From Corbicula japonica (lineage: Eukaryota > Mollusca > Bivalvia > Venerida > Cyrenidae), in contig JAZAYU010000174.1 of the NCBI GenBank assembly GCA_038501625.1, forward strand, positions 930,001 through 994,000: a DNA stretch of 64,000 nt, read 5' to 3'. The position numbers and the translations under genes were made by a program. Under the pieces are notes generated by a model that had not been told where the DNA came from, did not search any database, and saw only the letters and a program-made list of their open reading frames with translations. Of the stretch, positions 1 through 12,010 are shown piece after piece (the stretch's first letter is position 1; each line of letters starts with the position of its first letter).

Positions 1-87
1 TAATTATCTTTCCATGTAAACAGTACACATTTTTATGTAAACAGTACACAGTTTAAGCCATCCATAACAAATACTGTGAACACGAAC

Positions 88-540
88 GTCGATGTGGTCA
101 GACTAATACCATTCCATGATCAGTGGCATACACTTTAGACACATAACCGTCGAGTAGGTATTGTTAAACTAATAACATTCCATGGTCAGCGGCATACACT
201 TTGAACATATAACCGTCGAGTAGGTATTGTAAGACTAATAACATTCCATGATCAGCGGCATACACTTTGAACATATAACCGTCGAGAAGGTATTGTTAAA
301 CTAATAACATTCCATGCTCAGCGGCGAGTAGGTATTGTTAAACTAATAACATTCCATGGTCAGCGGCATACACTTTGAACATATAACCGTCGAGTAGGTA
401 TTGTTAAACTAATAACATTCCATGATCAGCGGCGAGTAGGTATTGTTAAACTAATAACATTCCATGATCAGCGGCATACACTTTGAACACATAACCGTCG
501 ATGAGGTGTTGTCAGATTAATACCATTCCATGATCAGGGG
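88..540. repeat. Minisatellite, 66-bp unit with 43-bp short variants
   Basis: Tandem copies of a unit that reads GTCGAGTAGG, ATTGTTAAACTAATAACATT, CCATG, TCAGCGG and ACTTTGAACATATAACC. Most copies are about 66 bp. Two copies lack the ACTTTGAACATATAACC part and are about 43 bp, so the array reads long-long-long-short-long-short-long. No coding potential was seen. Confidence 0.9.
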
Positions 541-2760
541 GCATATAGTCACTATATAAAAGAGTTGATTAACTTAAAATGTTAAAATGAGCGGAACTAT
601 ACAGAATATATTAGAATATTAGCTTGTGTTATTCTGCTTATTTGTACGAGGACATAATGATATTATATCATCTGCATACGAGTCCTGTTAGAAACTGGGT
701 TTAACTTAATTTAGCTGTAATGTATATACATTGAAATGTTTTGTAAATAACCATAACGGCAAGAGCTTTGTTGTTTATAAGAAACCGTGTCCTTTTTCAC
801 ATTTGTTCCAAAACTTTAAGAGATACCAATCAATTGTAACGTGTACCTATTTATAACTAACTGCTGTTTCCTAGAAAACCATCTTTAGAGCGTTTATTCA
901 ATTCCCGACATTGTATTTATACATAGATGTTATTTTTATTTAATATATTTCAAACATTTTACCGTCCGAATTGACACTTAGCGAATTGACACCATCAACA
1001 TATCCGATGTTCTATTATCTTTAACTTTTATTCCTTTAATGCAGTTAGCTATTTAACTTACGAAAAGAAATCCTTAATGACTAAAACATAAGCATTCAAG
1101 TGATTGGCATAATGTATCGAAATCTGACTGACTACCAAAGTAATGACATACTTAAATATAACTCGAAATTTAAATTTAGAACTCAATTACTGATTCCCAG
1201 CCCCGTCATTGTCAACAAAATAGTAAAGACTTTCAATAAAAGCATACAGCATGTCTTATTCAGGTTACTGACCTGCAAACACATGCAACATGCATATATT
1301 AGTTTTAAGCACATCCCTTTAGAAATGTATATTAAATATTGTTTTAGCCACCTCCTTGCCCCCAGAACAGCTCAATTAATTAGTACGAAAGCTAATTCTG
1401 TTTATGATTACTTACTAAAGTCTTATTTGAATGTTTTTGTATTTCTTTTCGATCTATTCTAACCTACAGCTTGCGTGATGGCATCAAAGCAGAAAGGAGA
1501 CTTGTACTTGAACATTAGAGTGACTAATATGTGTAACACTTCATTAAACTCTATGCCTCTGTTTTGTTGACCTGTTAGTCACGTTATCTTAAGGGCCGTC
1601 TGCAATGTTCTTTCATATTTATCGATAAAAAGGAAGATAATCCAAATTTCTATAACCGCAAAATGCAGTTCATCCAAAGATACCGGTCATTTATGGCTCA
1701 TGTTACCCAACCGTATGTTCAATGTAGAATTACTTCATTATATTTGGATACAGCAAATAAATGATAATCATGTTTTCGATAAAACTGTCTATTTGTGTTT
1801 AATCTGCAACAACATGTACTTGCAAAATACTATTCCAACACATAGAATTTTCCTGTAATCTCAAATCAACAACTTCGAAACCATATCCAGGTTATTCTGA
1901 TTTTATGTACTTTGCCGACTCTTGGTTTTAGTTGAAATACTTTTTCATTTTGTACTGCCAGAGAACTATACACGAGCAGAAGTACTTAACTGCAGTCCGA
2001 CGACGCATACCCAGAATGCGTCGTGGTAGGCTGATTAAGATATAATGCAAATAGATGAAAAGGGAGGTTTGAAATTCACCGAACACGACTGTTCATGGAC
2101 AGCAAAGACATATTACTGCCCGCACCGCCTAGCAACGGATTTAGCGCTGATTTTGGCACTGATTTTGGACAGAACCAAGAATCTGCCGGTTATGAACTAC
2201 CAAAGAGAAAGTGAGAAATTGAAAGAACGTACAAAGTGCTAGGTCTAGGTCAGAAATGTTTAAATGTGGTAGCAGAGTATCTTTTACTGACTTCAAACGT
2301 GTAGCGGAAAGAATAAAAACATTTCAATGAGCCTATTCAGAAGCAATGAAATGTCTTACACAACATGAATGGTCATTTTTGTTTGTTATGTACCCGTACT
2401 CTATTTAATGTTGAGAGTAAAAAGGAACACACTATGTAAGCATCTTTCATGCGAATGAGGTGAAGATGGAGAAATTTGGCGTCGAGAGTAAACGTTTAAG
2501 GCGCTTTATTTTTCTTTCAGAATCTCATTAATTTACTGTTACCACCATGATATTTATCAGGGCTCCGCAATGCTTACTGAGTAACATGTCTGCAGTTAAT
2601 CGCTTTCTTGGTACCGACCATTTTGTCAACTTATACTTTCTTGTTCTAAAGTGAAGATAAATCGGACAGCTTTCTTGGATTTTGAGAGGTTACAATCTAC
2701 CAACAAAGTTCCCTTTTTATCAATTTGAAAATTATTTACTATTATATTATACTTATGAAA
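541..2760. other. AT-rich intergenic DNA, nothing recognised
   Basis: The open frames here (for example 1100-1462 and 2045-2242 on the plus strand) show no known motif, no amino-acid bias typical of real proteins and no splice context. I see no supportable gene. Confidence 0.5.
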
Positions 2761-2980
2761 AAAAGTCTTGTCCGGTATGGTTTCCATAATACCTTTTAAA
2801 TGCACGAAATCCATAAATGCCATTATTTTAGTGGCATAAATTTGGTATCGATGAAAAGAGGATATTAATATACATTCAGTAAAAAAAGAATTTTGGACTT
2901 TGATCCAGTACTGTCTGTAGAGTATTGTGTTGAAAAGAGGCATGCACAAATTTCCAACCTTCCTACCGGACAAGACTTTT
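2761..2980. mobile_element. MITE, about 220 bp, 17-bp perfect terminal inverted repeats
   Basis: The ends are perfect inverted repeats of 17 bp (2761-2777 and 2964-2980), with core GTCTTGTCCGG against CCGGACAAGAC. A diverged relative lies at about 47893-48122 with similar ends and a matching interior. No target duplication is evident. The minus-strand open frame at 2626-2973 is a by-product of this repeat. Confidence 0.7.
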
Positions 2981-3171
2981 GCCCATAAGCATATATTGTT
3001 TAATATCGAACCAGTTTGACAGAAATACCAAACTAAATTGACTTCAAGTGGTTAATAAGCGAGTATCTACATACATACTCCCACCACTACATATGCAACA
3101 TTAAATTTAAAAATATACAGTTAATTTACATGCTATTCAACGTTTAGACCAATTTGTAATTTTTTGAAATT

Positions 3172-3635
3172 ATCAAATGATAGTGCCTCTAGCTGGGAGC
3201 GGACCCGCACCGTCCCGGCGACGGCGCCTAGCCCTGCAATTCCTGCGACGCAACCAATTGAGCTAACCGGGACAGCCTCAAAAATGGTTGATCGGATAGC
3301 CCTGGTATACGTAACAATCACTGCATGACATCGTTAACGGGTTATTTTACTGATAACAGTACTGACTATATGTACGGGGAGACTTTTTACTGCCGCCTCA
3401 CTGCACAAATAGCGCTACTGTGAATTTCAAGTGATAGTGCCACTAGCTGGGAGCGAACGCGCACCGTCCCGGCGACAGCGCCTAGCCCTGCAATTCATGA
3501 GACGCAACCAATTGAGCTAACCGGGACAACCGCCAAAAAGGTTGATCGGATAGCCCTGATATACGTAACAATCACTGCATGACATCGGTAACGGGTTATT
3601 TTACTGATAAAAGTACTGACTATATGTACGGAGAT
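3172..3635 (-). repeat. tRNA-derived SINE, tandem dimer (minus strand)
   Basis: Two copies of about 210 bp (roughly 3172-3381 and 3427-3635). Read on the minus strand, each has a tRNA-like head with a box A-like TTAGCTCAATTGGTTGCG and a box B-like GGTTCG-type segment, followed by a shared tail. The same dimer, including the linker, occurs on the plus strand at 59.7-60.16 kb. The heads do not fold as an intact tRNA, so this is a SINE and not a tRNA gene. Confidence 0.75.
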
Positions 3636-4389
3636 GCATTATAAAGGGCAAAATAGGCATTCTAGGAATAGTTGCATTCAGAAAACACAGCCTACCACAC
3701 CCCCAAACGGAAATGAATTTAAAAGGACACCAAGAACTATAACAGAGGCGTTAACGCCGGTTTAGTATTATGCTAATGGAATTTGAACCGTAATCTCGGG
3801 TGCACCAACCTCACAATTGCCGCGTTAATTATGGACAAAAAAACAAGAAAATTCACAAGCGTTTGTGATGAATGATAGATTTCGTTTGTTCGCAATAAAC
3901 ATACACGTCACCTATGTATTTCTGTAAAATATTCAGTACGCATTTTACAATCATATTACATATTATTGCTGAAAAGACGGGGAGAAGCGATTGCAGGGCA
4001 GTCTGTCCAGTAAAAATGCAAAACGCTTAAATACAGCGATACTATTCCTAATCCATTCATGTTTGATTGTTCAAACATACAAAATGAGTGGTACTAATCG
4101 GAAGGGTAAGGAGAGTTTTGCAACATTCTAATTTTACTAAGTATTCGAAATCTCATTTTGTTTATGTAAATCTGAGTAGAACATTAATACATAGTTAAAT
4201 ACTTAATGTTGCATGTGTTCGTATCTTTATTTTTTTAGACTGGCTTTGGTTTATTTAAGATAGGCTTTGGTTTATTTAATGTGAATCATCAGGTAAAGTC
4301 TCTTAGCAAATTTATACAATTGTTTTGCCAGATTATGATGGAGACTCTGTCTTCGCTGACGATAAGTACCGGTCGTCCAAAATAAAAGT
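3636..4389. other. AT-rich intergenic DNA, nothing recognised
   Basis: No convincing coding frame. A short direct duplication of GGCTTTGGTTTATTTAA occurs near 4242-4280. Confidence 0.4.
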
Positions 4390-5156
4390 TTAAGAGCATC
4401 TATTGCCACTGCGTAATGTAACAGGACTAGAAAGGTTGTTGCATCAAGATTACCCCCTTCACGATATAGATATTGATTTAGCTTCAGGGATCATTAAGAA
4501 AAAATGTGGTCACATAAATGGTTTGCAAGACGTTTGTGTATTTTCGTATTTTCGTTTGGTCACGGGCAAAATATGTTAGGTTCATTTATCCAGATAACGA
4601 ATTTTAGTGGTCATCATTGGGTGACGATTTCTGATTTAAATTGCCCAAAAGGAATGATTAAAATATTTGACAGTATGTACAGACGTGTTGACAAAAAGTG
4701 CTTGCAAACCGTCGTCAGATACGTTGTGGCAAAAGAGCAGTTTTCACTTAGTGTTGAGATTCCGAAATTTAGAGACAGCACAACAATGCTGATTGTGGAT
4801 TATATGCAATCGCCTCGGCATTTTCATTGGCATTTGGGAAAGATCCGTCTGAAGTTCATTACGACAGGGATAAGCTCCGCCAGCATCTTTACCAGTGTAT
4901 GACATTGAAAAAAATGATAGAATTCCCAGAGTTTGAAGGCACAATCAAAACCTCAAAACGGCAGATTATTCAAATTGACATTTGCTGTGAATGTAGAGAT
5001 ATATTATTTGATGAAAAAATCCGTTGTACAGCATGTAGTAAACTTTGTCATTCAGCAAAAACTGGTTCGTGCTCGATTTTAGTCAGAGATTACTGCTTGT
5101 GTAAAGGTTGTCATGTCAAGTTAGGTGTATCTGACATCAATGCAAAAGCGTTCTGA
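4390..5156 (+). pseudogene. Frameshifted C48 (Ulp1/SENP-like) cysteine protease with C-terminal zinc-ribbon, transposon-type
   Basis: The reading is broken into at least three frames. About 4430-4560 reads like the N-terminal lobe (HINGLQDV). 4504-4785 carries FSGHHWVTISDLN (likely catalytic His) and IFDSMY (likely Asp). A shift near 4780 then leads into a frame with NADCGLYAIASAF (catalytic Cys) and LRQHLYQCMTLKKMIEFPE, running to a stop at 5154-5156. The C-terminus has CX2C pairs (CCECRD, CTACSKLCH, CLCKGC) like a zinc-ribbon or treble clef. Stand-alone Ulp1-like proteases of this kind are common in invertebrate genomes, usually linked to transposable elements; the origin here is inferred. 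Substrate and activity are unknown, and the broken frames argue that it is dead. An AATAAA-like signal lies near 5182. Confidence 0.72.
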
Positions 5157-7814
5157 AAAGTATCTATGACAGATAAACTTATAATAAACGGATATCGAAA
5201 TGGTATAGAATTTGTATATTTATATCTATAAAATAGCACATATATCAACAATAACGAAAGAGTGGTAAGTGTGCAGAATCTGACATTTAAAAAGTTAACT
5301 TTAAGTGGTGATGAATTTCTAAAGAAGGATAGAACATAGTAGTCCTGGTTGTGGTACAAAACGATGATTGTGGTTAAGATATGATGACTGTATGTTTTTA
5401 TTACCGTTTTTCTTTTCTGATAATTTTTTCAACGTTAGTACATTTATTGATAAATATACTGAAAGTTTAAACATTCATATGTAAACAGTTTGTTTTATCA
5501 AGAAACTCGATTTTATTGCCATACCCTCTAAATATTTAAAAGCCGTTAATGACTGTTGCAGTTTTATGAACAACGAAGCATTGAAATAATCAAAGGATTG
5601 ATTTATAAAACTTCCGAGCTTTAAATTCTGTATTTTGATGGTACTTTCTTAGAACAATAAAGTATTTTAAAGACAGCTGATATACACAAGATTTCAAATA
5701 GTCGCACAACACACTTATTGTGTGTTTATGTAATCCTTGATTGGTTGGAAGAAAATGGATGCAGTGTACATTGGACTTATATGAGTTTTTTGTATTTAGT
5801 TTTAAGGTCCTTTTGGTTACTTATGTTTCGGCTTTGATATTATGTCTTTGTTCTTATGGTTACTTATGTTTCGGCTTTAATAAATGTCTGTTTTCTTAAA
5901 CATTCTTTAAAAAGTTGATTTGTTAAGTGTTTATTTGTAGTTATATGGTTCCTTTTTTGTATGGAGAATTTGTTAGAGTAAATTTATATTTTGTTTCTTG
6001 TAAAATTTGAGGTATGGTAGGCGGGAAGTCGCGCGCGTCGAAATATATAGACTTCGCATTGGCCTATACTTAATTGCCACTGATCGTTGTTTTTAGTTAA
6101 AGATATTGTGTACAAGTACATTATTTAAATTTATAGGGTTTCAATTTATAAGAATGACCTTCAAACCGATACATGTATTTCTCATCTTATTGCTTGTGAT
6201 GTTATAAGGTGTCCGCGTTCAGCAACATTCTTAGAATTAGTATCTTTAGAACCCATAAGCTGAAAAAAATTACTGTTACGCATTATTTTTCTATTAGGTT
6301 TGTGTGTATGCATAATATAGCAAATACAATTTCCGTCGTATGACATAAATTACTGCTAATTAGAGTGCACAATCAATTACTGCTAATAAGTGTTCAGCGT
6401 GTGTTAATGTCCACCTACTGGAAATTGTATGTTGACTTTCAGATTCAGTCGGGTGTCGTCGATAAAGTCATCCTGTATAAGTGTATGTTTTTTTAATATT
6501 AGACTTTGAAATTCACAGAGCACGTATTCTTGTTGACGGTATTGTTAACATTTGCGGGTTTCTATGTTCCCTTTTCATCTTTTTTTATACACAGAAGCGT
6601 TGTATGTGCCGTATGACGACTGTAAAACGTCTCCTCTTACATCCGATCATTGCTGTTTTAAGTTACGTTATTTGAAGGTTGTTGAGCACAATTGTATGTC
6701 TTTTTTATTACTCCGGAAACGATTTTTTTCAATAGTTCGGCCTGTTTTTACATGGATGGTTTCAATATCCTAGCAGTTATAGCGGTTTAAAGTGTCTAAT
6801 CATCCTTAAATAGACTCAGTCTACTTCTAAAATTATTACTTTTGTTATAGTATTTTTTGCAAAATTTAAGTTCAGTGGTTTCAATATCCCAGCCAACATA
6901 GTTTTAGTTATTGTAAAATCATTCCGAGGATAAACTCATTGCTTTTTAATTTTTGCTTTTGACGTTCTCTGTGATACGAAGTATTTGTATTCTCAGAACC
7001 CATGTGAAAATTCTATTTTTGTTTAGTTCGACCATTTTTTGCTCGGCATGGACAGACACATTCTTTTATATGGGGACCATACGTCGCTGATCATGGAGTG
7101 ATATTCATTTGAAATTACTGCATTGCATGTCGCATGTTCACCGTCATATTTACACCATAAAAACAGTTTTGTTTAAGTATTTTGTTATAAGTTTTTTATT
7201 TCGTGTTTTTTAATCCTTTATAAATATATATATACTATGTTTAAGGGTGCCTGTTGTGATACATGTTGACATATCAATTTGACAATTAACATATCTACTG
7301 TAAAATTATAGGTTTTCTAGTTCTCTTTTGTTTTCTTTATCATGTGGAACATCTGTGGTCAGCATAGAAACAATATGATTTTATTTGAATATTATATTGT
7401 TTTTACAATCTGTTTACAGTGTTTTGCTTATCTTAGAAATTTACCTGGAAGTTGCTTTCACTGTGATATTTTATATGAATGCTTGGATACATGTAAAAGT
7501 AAACATTAAAATGTAGAACATAATTAATGGTTTGCAGCAATATTTTATCTTTTATTGTTCATGTTTTCTTTTATTGTGAATTAAATAACAACTAAATTTA
7601 TAAAAATTAGTCATATTTAGATTTTTGTTATATAGTAGTTTGAAGTAAGTCATTGTCCCAAACGAAGCATGTCGAAGTTTTGAACCATTTGTGACATACT
7701 GGTAATTTGCTTTATAAAGCTGCATGTAAAATTGGAGGTATAGTTTTATTATGTTGATCAACACCGTATGCACACAATCGTTTAGGATGGATCGAAATTG
7801 TACTGTTTGCTGGG
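5157..7814. other. AT-rich intergenic DNA, small direct repeats only
   Basis: No supportable gene. A direct repeat of GGTTACTTATGTTTCGGCTT occurs twice (about 5814 and 5858). Segments near 6755-6900 and 7020-7790 resemble sequence near 31240-31440 (GGTTTCAATATCC; GGATGGATTGAAACTGTACT) and are probably pieces of a dispersed repeat. Confidence 0.4.
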
Positions 7815-7905
7815 GCTCTACCCGGGGCTAGGTGGCGTGACGAGTAATGCGCATTTTCGAAACTGCCCACGAACAGTCTTATTCAAACCGAGCTTGTAAT
7901 ACTTT
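7815..7905 (+). repeat. Dispersed repeat copy (CCCGGGGCTAGGCGGC / AAACCGAGC family)
   Basis: Shares CCCGGGGCTAGG and TCAAACCGAGC with copies at 35205-35345 and 62150-62295. The virus-like element is inserted just downstream of this copy. Confidence 0.6.
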
Positions 7906-7917
7906 TAGAAAAAAAAC

Positions 7918-7923
7918 CACAAA
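7918..7923. repeat. Left 6-bp target-site duplication (CACAAA) of the Polinton-like element
   Basis: CACAAA stands directly before the element end AGTAGTA and is repeated exactly after the other end at 20101-20106. Polintons/Mavericks make 6-bp duplications. Confidence 0.9.
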
Positions 7924-8228
7924 AGTAGTAAATAACAATGAGTTACATGTCATATGAAGGAGCAGGGATGAGGGATGGGGATTGAGTGACTCTTCGTGAC
8001 GTCATCGGCGTCATCGCCACGGGATCTAATGACTCACCGGGATCTAATGACTCACCGGGATCTAATGACTCACCGGATCTAATGACTCACCGGGATCGAT
8101 CGTTAAATAAAAAATAGTTAACGCGCGTGTAGACCCCCTAACGGTACTCCCCAATAAATCCTTCATAGCGAACCGATAATCGATCTCGTCCCTTTAGCGA
8201 GGTCAACGTTAATAGAATGACCACGTCA
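7924..8228. repeat. Outer part of left terminal inverted repeat
   Basis: Matches the reverse complement of about 19765-20100 with small indels: AACAATGAGTTACATGTCAT, GAGCAGGGATGAGGGAT, the 18-bp bZIP-site repeats, GTAGACCCCCTAACGGTAC and AGCGAGGTCAAC. The match stops near 8228, where another element is inserted, and resumes near 12017 at CAGTTAATTAATCGG. Confidence 0.9.
7985..8096. promoter_or_regulatory. Array of AP-1-like (TGACTCA) and CRE (TGACGTCA) sites in the left arm
   Basis: TGACGTCATCGGCGTCATCG is followed by four units of GGGATCTAATGACTCACC (18 bp, one unit 17 bp). Each unit contains TGACTCA, the AP-1/TRE consensus; TGACGTCA is the CRE/ATF consensus. Function is inferred from consensus only. 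Confidence 0.6.
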
Positions 8229-8668
8229 TAGGCCGGTGGCCAGGAACATGTTTGCTCCCCCCTTGGGGAATTTTGTAGACATGATTTTTCTGAAAGCCTG
8301 TTATGTCCTGGATATTTTGCAGTTTGTTTGCACTCTGGCGAGTGGGGCATAAGGGTGTTACGGAGGTTTTAATATGTTACCCCTAAAATTTGTAGAAAAA
8401 ATATATGGATTTTGAATCTTTAATTCTGCTCTATTCCAGATACGATTTAATGAAACTTATATTTTTATATAAGGATGAAGTATTATCTGTTGATTGATGT
8501 AGTTTTCATTTCAAAATTTTTGCACTTAGGTAACATATTTTGTGTATAACATACATAACCCTAAAAAGAGGAAATTTAAGTCAGAAACTTACCTGTAGGA
8601 TTTTTATTTGTAATCAAACTTTGGCAATAATACATGTTTTTGAAAGCTGCATGATCAAACAATATAAC

Positions 8669-8698
8669 CCAGTGTGATTTTCATAAAAATCACACTGG
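8669..8698. other. Perfect 13-bp stem hairpin
   Basis: CCAGTGTGATTTT pairs with AAAATCACACTGG around a CATA loop. It lies inside the nested AT-rich element. Role unknown. Confidence 0.7.
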
Positions 8699-11139
8699 CA
8701 ATTGTAATAATTTTTCCATAATCTTATATGTTACCATATCGCTAATTCAAACATTATATTCTTGTTTTGGGATAAACAAGCATAAAATATAGAGTTTAAT
8801 TAAATTATTGAGCTTTATATATGTAAGTGTTCTTGAAACTTTCATGACTTCAAATTTTCAACATACATAACATATGTTACTTATTAAAATAAGGCTTATT
8901 TCCTTGTTTTTATTTATTTTTAATGGTGTTAGCTGATATCTATTTGAAGAAATTAACTATGTGTGCTCTGTGCAATGTCCTGATGTTTGTTAGCCCTGTG
9001 TAGATTTCTAATTACATTCACAGACGTTTTTTTAACTAATATTACTGATTGAATGAAGTATTTTCTCTAAAACTGATATTGTTGTACAAAGAACTGATTA
9101 CATTTACAAAACTGTATCATGACTATGCAATCATTTTAGATTAAACTATAAAATAATAATAGTAAGAAGTTTATAGTGTATATTATGTTATGTTATGTGG
9201 TTAAAATGTTAAAGTGTTTAAGCTTGTCCATTGTAAACCTTCAAATCTCCGTAACATATAATTCCGAAGTTACCATATTGCCAAAGTACAATGCATTTAT
9301 GAATTAAATTCTAAAAAAAATAGTTTTTAGAATTGGTTCCAAAAAAGTAAAAAGACAAGAGATAAAAATATTGCTTTGAAAAGTGTTACAAATAAAACTA
9401 ATTAAAACTAATTATATGTTACCTAATTATTTGAATAATGTTTTTTTTTAGAAAGATCACTTAGAATAAAGAAAATAAATTTCTAAACCGTGTTTTACCC
9501 GATAGTTTGTATCTTGATTACCGTAGTATAAACTATATTTACTAAAAACAAGGTTGAAAGCACCAGTTCTGGTCTTTTAGAGCAATAATAACTGACATTG
9601 CTGTTAAATAAAACATGTGAAATACGAAAAATAAATTGTCCTAAATGAAACATTATTTTTTCCATTGTTCAAAGAAAGCTTAAGAATTTGTTAAGAATTC
9701 CTTAAGATCTTTGTAGAATGTTATTTTTTTAAAGACAAATAAGTGTTAAAGAGAAACATCCTAATTTGAAAGACAATCTGTGTAATGCAGGTGATGGTAA
9801 GCTAATAAACAAGTTAACGTTGACTTATGTATAATAATTTTTTAGGTAAAAATTCTTTTACTTGAGTCAAAAAATTTCTATATAATGCTCATGCTGTTTC
9901 AATGTTTTACAATTTGTACACTGAACCTTAGTATTTTAGATGAATAAAACTACTTTTAAAAACATTTCAAACATCCGATAATTTAATCAGCTAATTTGTG
10001 TAAAGTTAAAATTAAGTAGCTTTTAAATTTGTTATAGATCAACTTTAACATAATATAATATTATATAAAAATATTTATCAAAATGTTATTTAACTAATCA
10101 TTTGCAGTTTCTTGCTTTTCTTTTCTTATTGTATTTGCTGATTATTAAAGTAAAAATTGGTAACATATTATAGGATGACTAAAGACATAAATAGAACAAT
10201 AAAATGATAAAAAATGTTAATTTTGTTTATTCTTTCTTTTCTACATTTTGTTAGAACAAATTAATGTTATCTGTCTCAATCGAGAGTATCTGGACTAAGC
10301 TTTAGACTGGATGCAACAGCCCATGATTAGTGCAAACGTAAGCTGTATTACAATGTTGTCACTGAGCCATATTGATAGGTTTATTGTTAATTTAAAAAGA
10401 TTTAAAATAGGACGAACTTGAACAATCTACATCATACAACACATTTGTTTCAAGACATATTGAGCAGTACACAGATCATTAACCTCTAAAGTTTAACTAC
10501 ATTTAAATTAAAAAATACATTTCTGTTTAATATCACCAGCATCAATACCTTAATTTCCTTTTGTAACATAATTCTTAACATATATTACCTATTTGATTGC
10601 AAGATGCATAAAGTGCAGGAAGGTTGGTAACTAAAATACGTTCTTTTGGGTAACATATACAAATGGTGATTTATGATATGGTTTTTATTTTTATTATGAT
10701 ATAAAGCTAACTAATCGTTAAAACTCATGAAGAGGTGTATTTAAACAAAAACAATTACACCTAAACTTCAAATTTATTAACCATAGGCATAAGTATATGA
10801 TATATCATAATATTAAAGTCACATATAACTAAAGTTATAGATAATATTAACAAAGTGTTTAACACAGTTTACATTTAAATCACACAATATGTCTTTCAGA
10901 GTTTATTTCTTTATAATTTATCTTATTTATAAATATTTTATTTGCTATCTTTGAGATGTTTTTTCCATTGTTTTTTTTTCATATATTTTTGTTTTTGGAA
11001 TTTACAAATATATGTATTTATTTACATACATTAAACAAGAAGTGTGTCTCAATCTGACTTTATTACATTTAAATACTGCATTCTTATTTATATTAATGAA
11101 TTAAGCAAATAAAACAGAAATTACTTGCTAATGTAAGTA

Positions 11140-12010
11140 AGAAATGTTTCATACAACTTTTTAAACTATGTTTTGATGTTATGTAACATATCTTAATGAC
11201 TATTTATAGACCTGTACCGTAGATTGCAGATGTTTTATTGCATTAAAAAATTAAAAAAACATCTTCCTGGTGTAGAAAAAATAGGTTTATTTCAGAACTT
11301 TTATAATTGCCAATTATTTCTTCAACGCATAAAGTTTTCTCAAAGGTCACATATTCAAACAGGCGTTACGGTAAAACGCCCCACTTGCCAGAAAGATAAC
11401 AAATTGCAAAATGCGAAGAATGGGATAAGCTTTCAGAAAAACATACCCTTCAAAATTCCCCCATGGGGGAGGGGGTCTATTGGCAGCTCAAGGTCTAATA
11501 CATGTATGGCTTGTTTTCCCATTTTCTTTTCTTTCGGTAACATATTTCAATATAGCATTACGGGCTTTTGTCCCAATGTATATCACTGTATTATATTTGT
11601 CCTGAATTCTCATTTATCTTACTATATTTTACTTATAAGCACAAATTACTTGCTACTGCACGTAAGAAATGTTTCTTACATCTTATTTAAGTAGGTTTTT
11701 ATGTTAAGTAACATAACTTAATCACTATTTTAGACCAATACCTTAGGTTACAGATGTTTTATTGCATTAGTAAATAGATTAGAGCTTCCTGGTGTAGAAT
11801 AAATAGGTTTCTTTTAGAACTTTTACAATTGTCCAATATTTCATTCTTACACAAGCTTTTTTTCAAAGGTAACATATTCAAACAGGCGTTACGGAAAAAC
11901 GCCCCACTCGCCAGAGTGCAAACAAATTGCAAAATGCGTAGAATGGTATAGGCTTTCAGAAAAACATACCCTTCAAAATTCCCCAAGGGGGGAGGGGGTC
12001 TATTGGCAGC
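11140..12010. repeat. Direct tandem duplication of the nested element's right end
   Basis: About 11140-11500 and 11650-12010 share CAGATGTTTTATTGCATTA, CTTCCTGGTGTAGAA, AACAGGCGTTACGG, CAAATTGCAAAATGCG, AAAACATACCCTTCAAAATT and GGGGTCTATTGGCAGCT, in the same order. The plus-strand open frame at 11224-11694 spans this repeat and is not a gene. Confidence 0.8.

Noticed and set aside
3133..3321. Small proteins containing VSSIGCVAGIAGLGAV (3133-3321 minus, 59759-59944 plus)
   Set aside because: Translation of the tRNA-derived SINE.
11224..11986. Frames 11224-11694 plus and 11759-11986 minus as genes
   Set aside because: Both run through the duplicated end of the nested transposon; no motif and no conservation between the two repeat copies at protein level.
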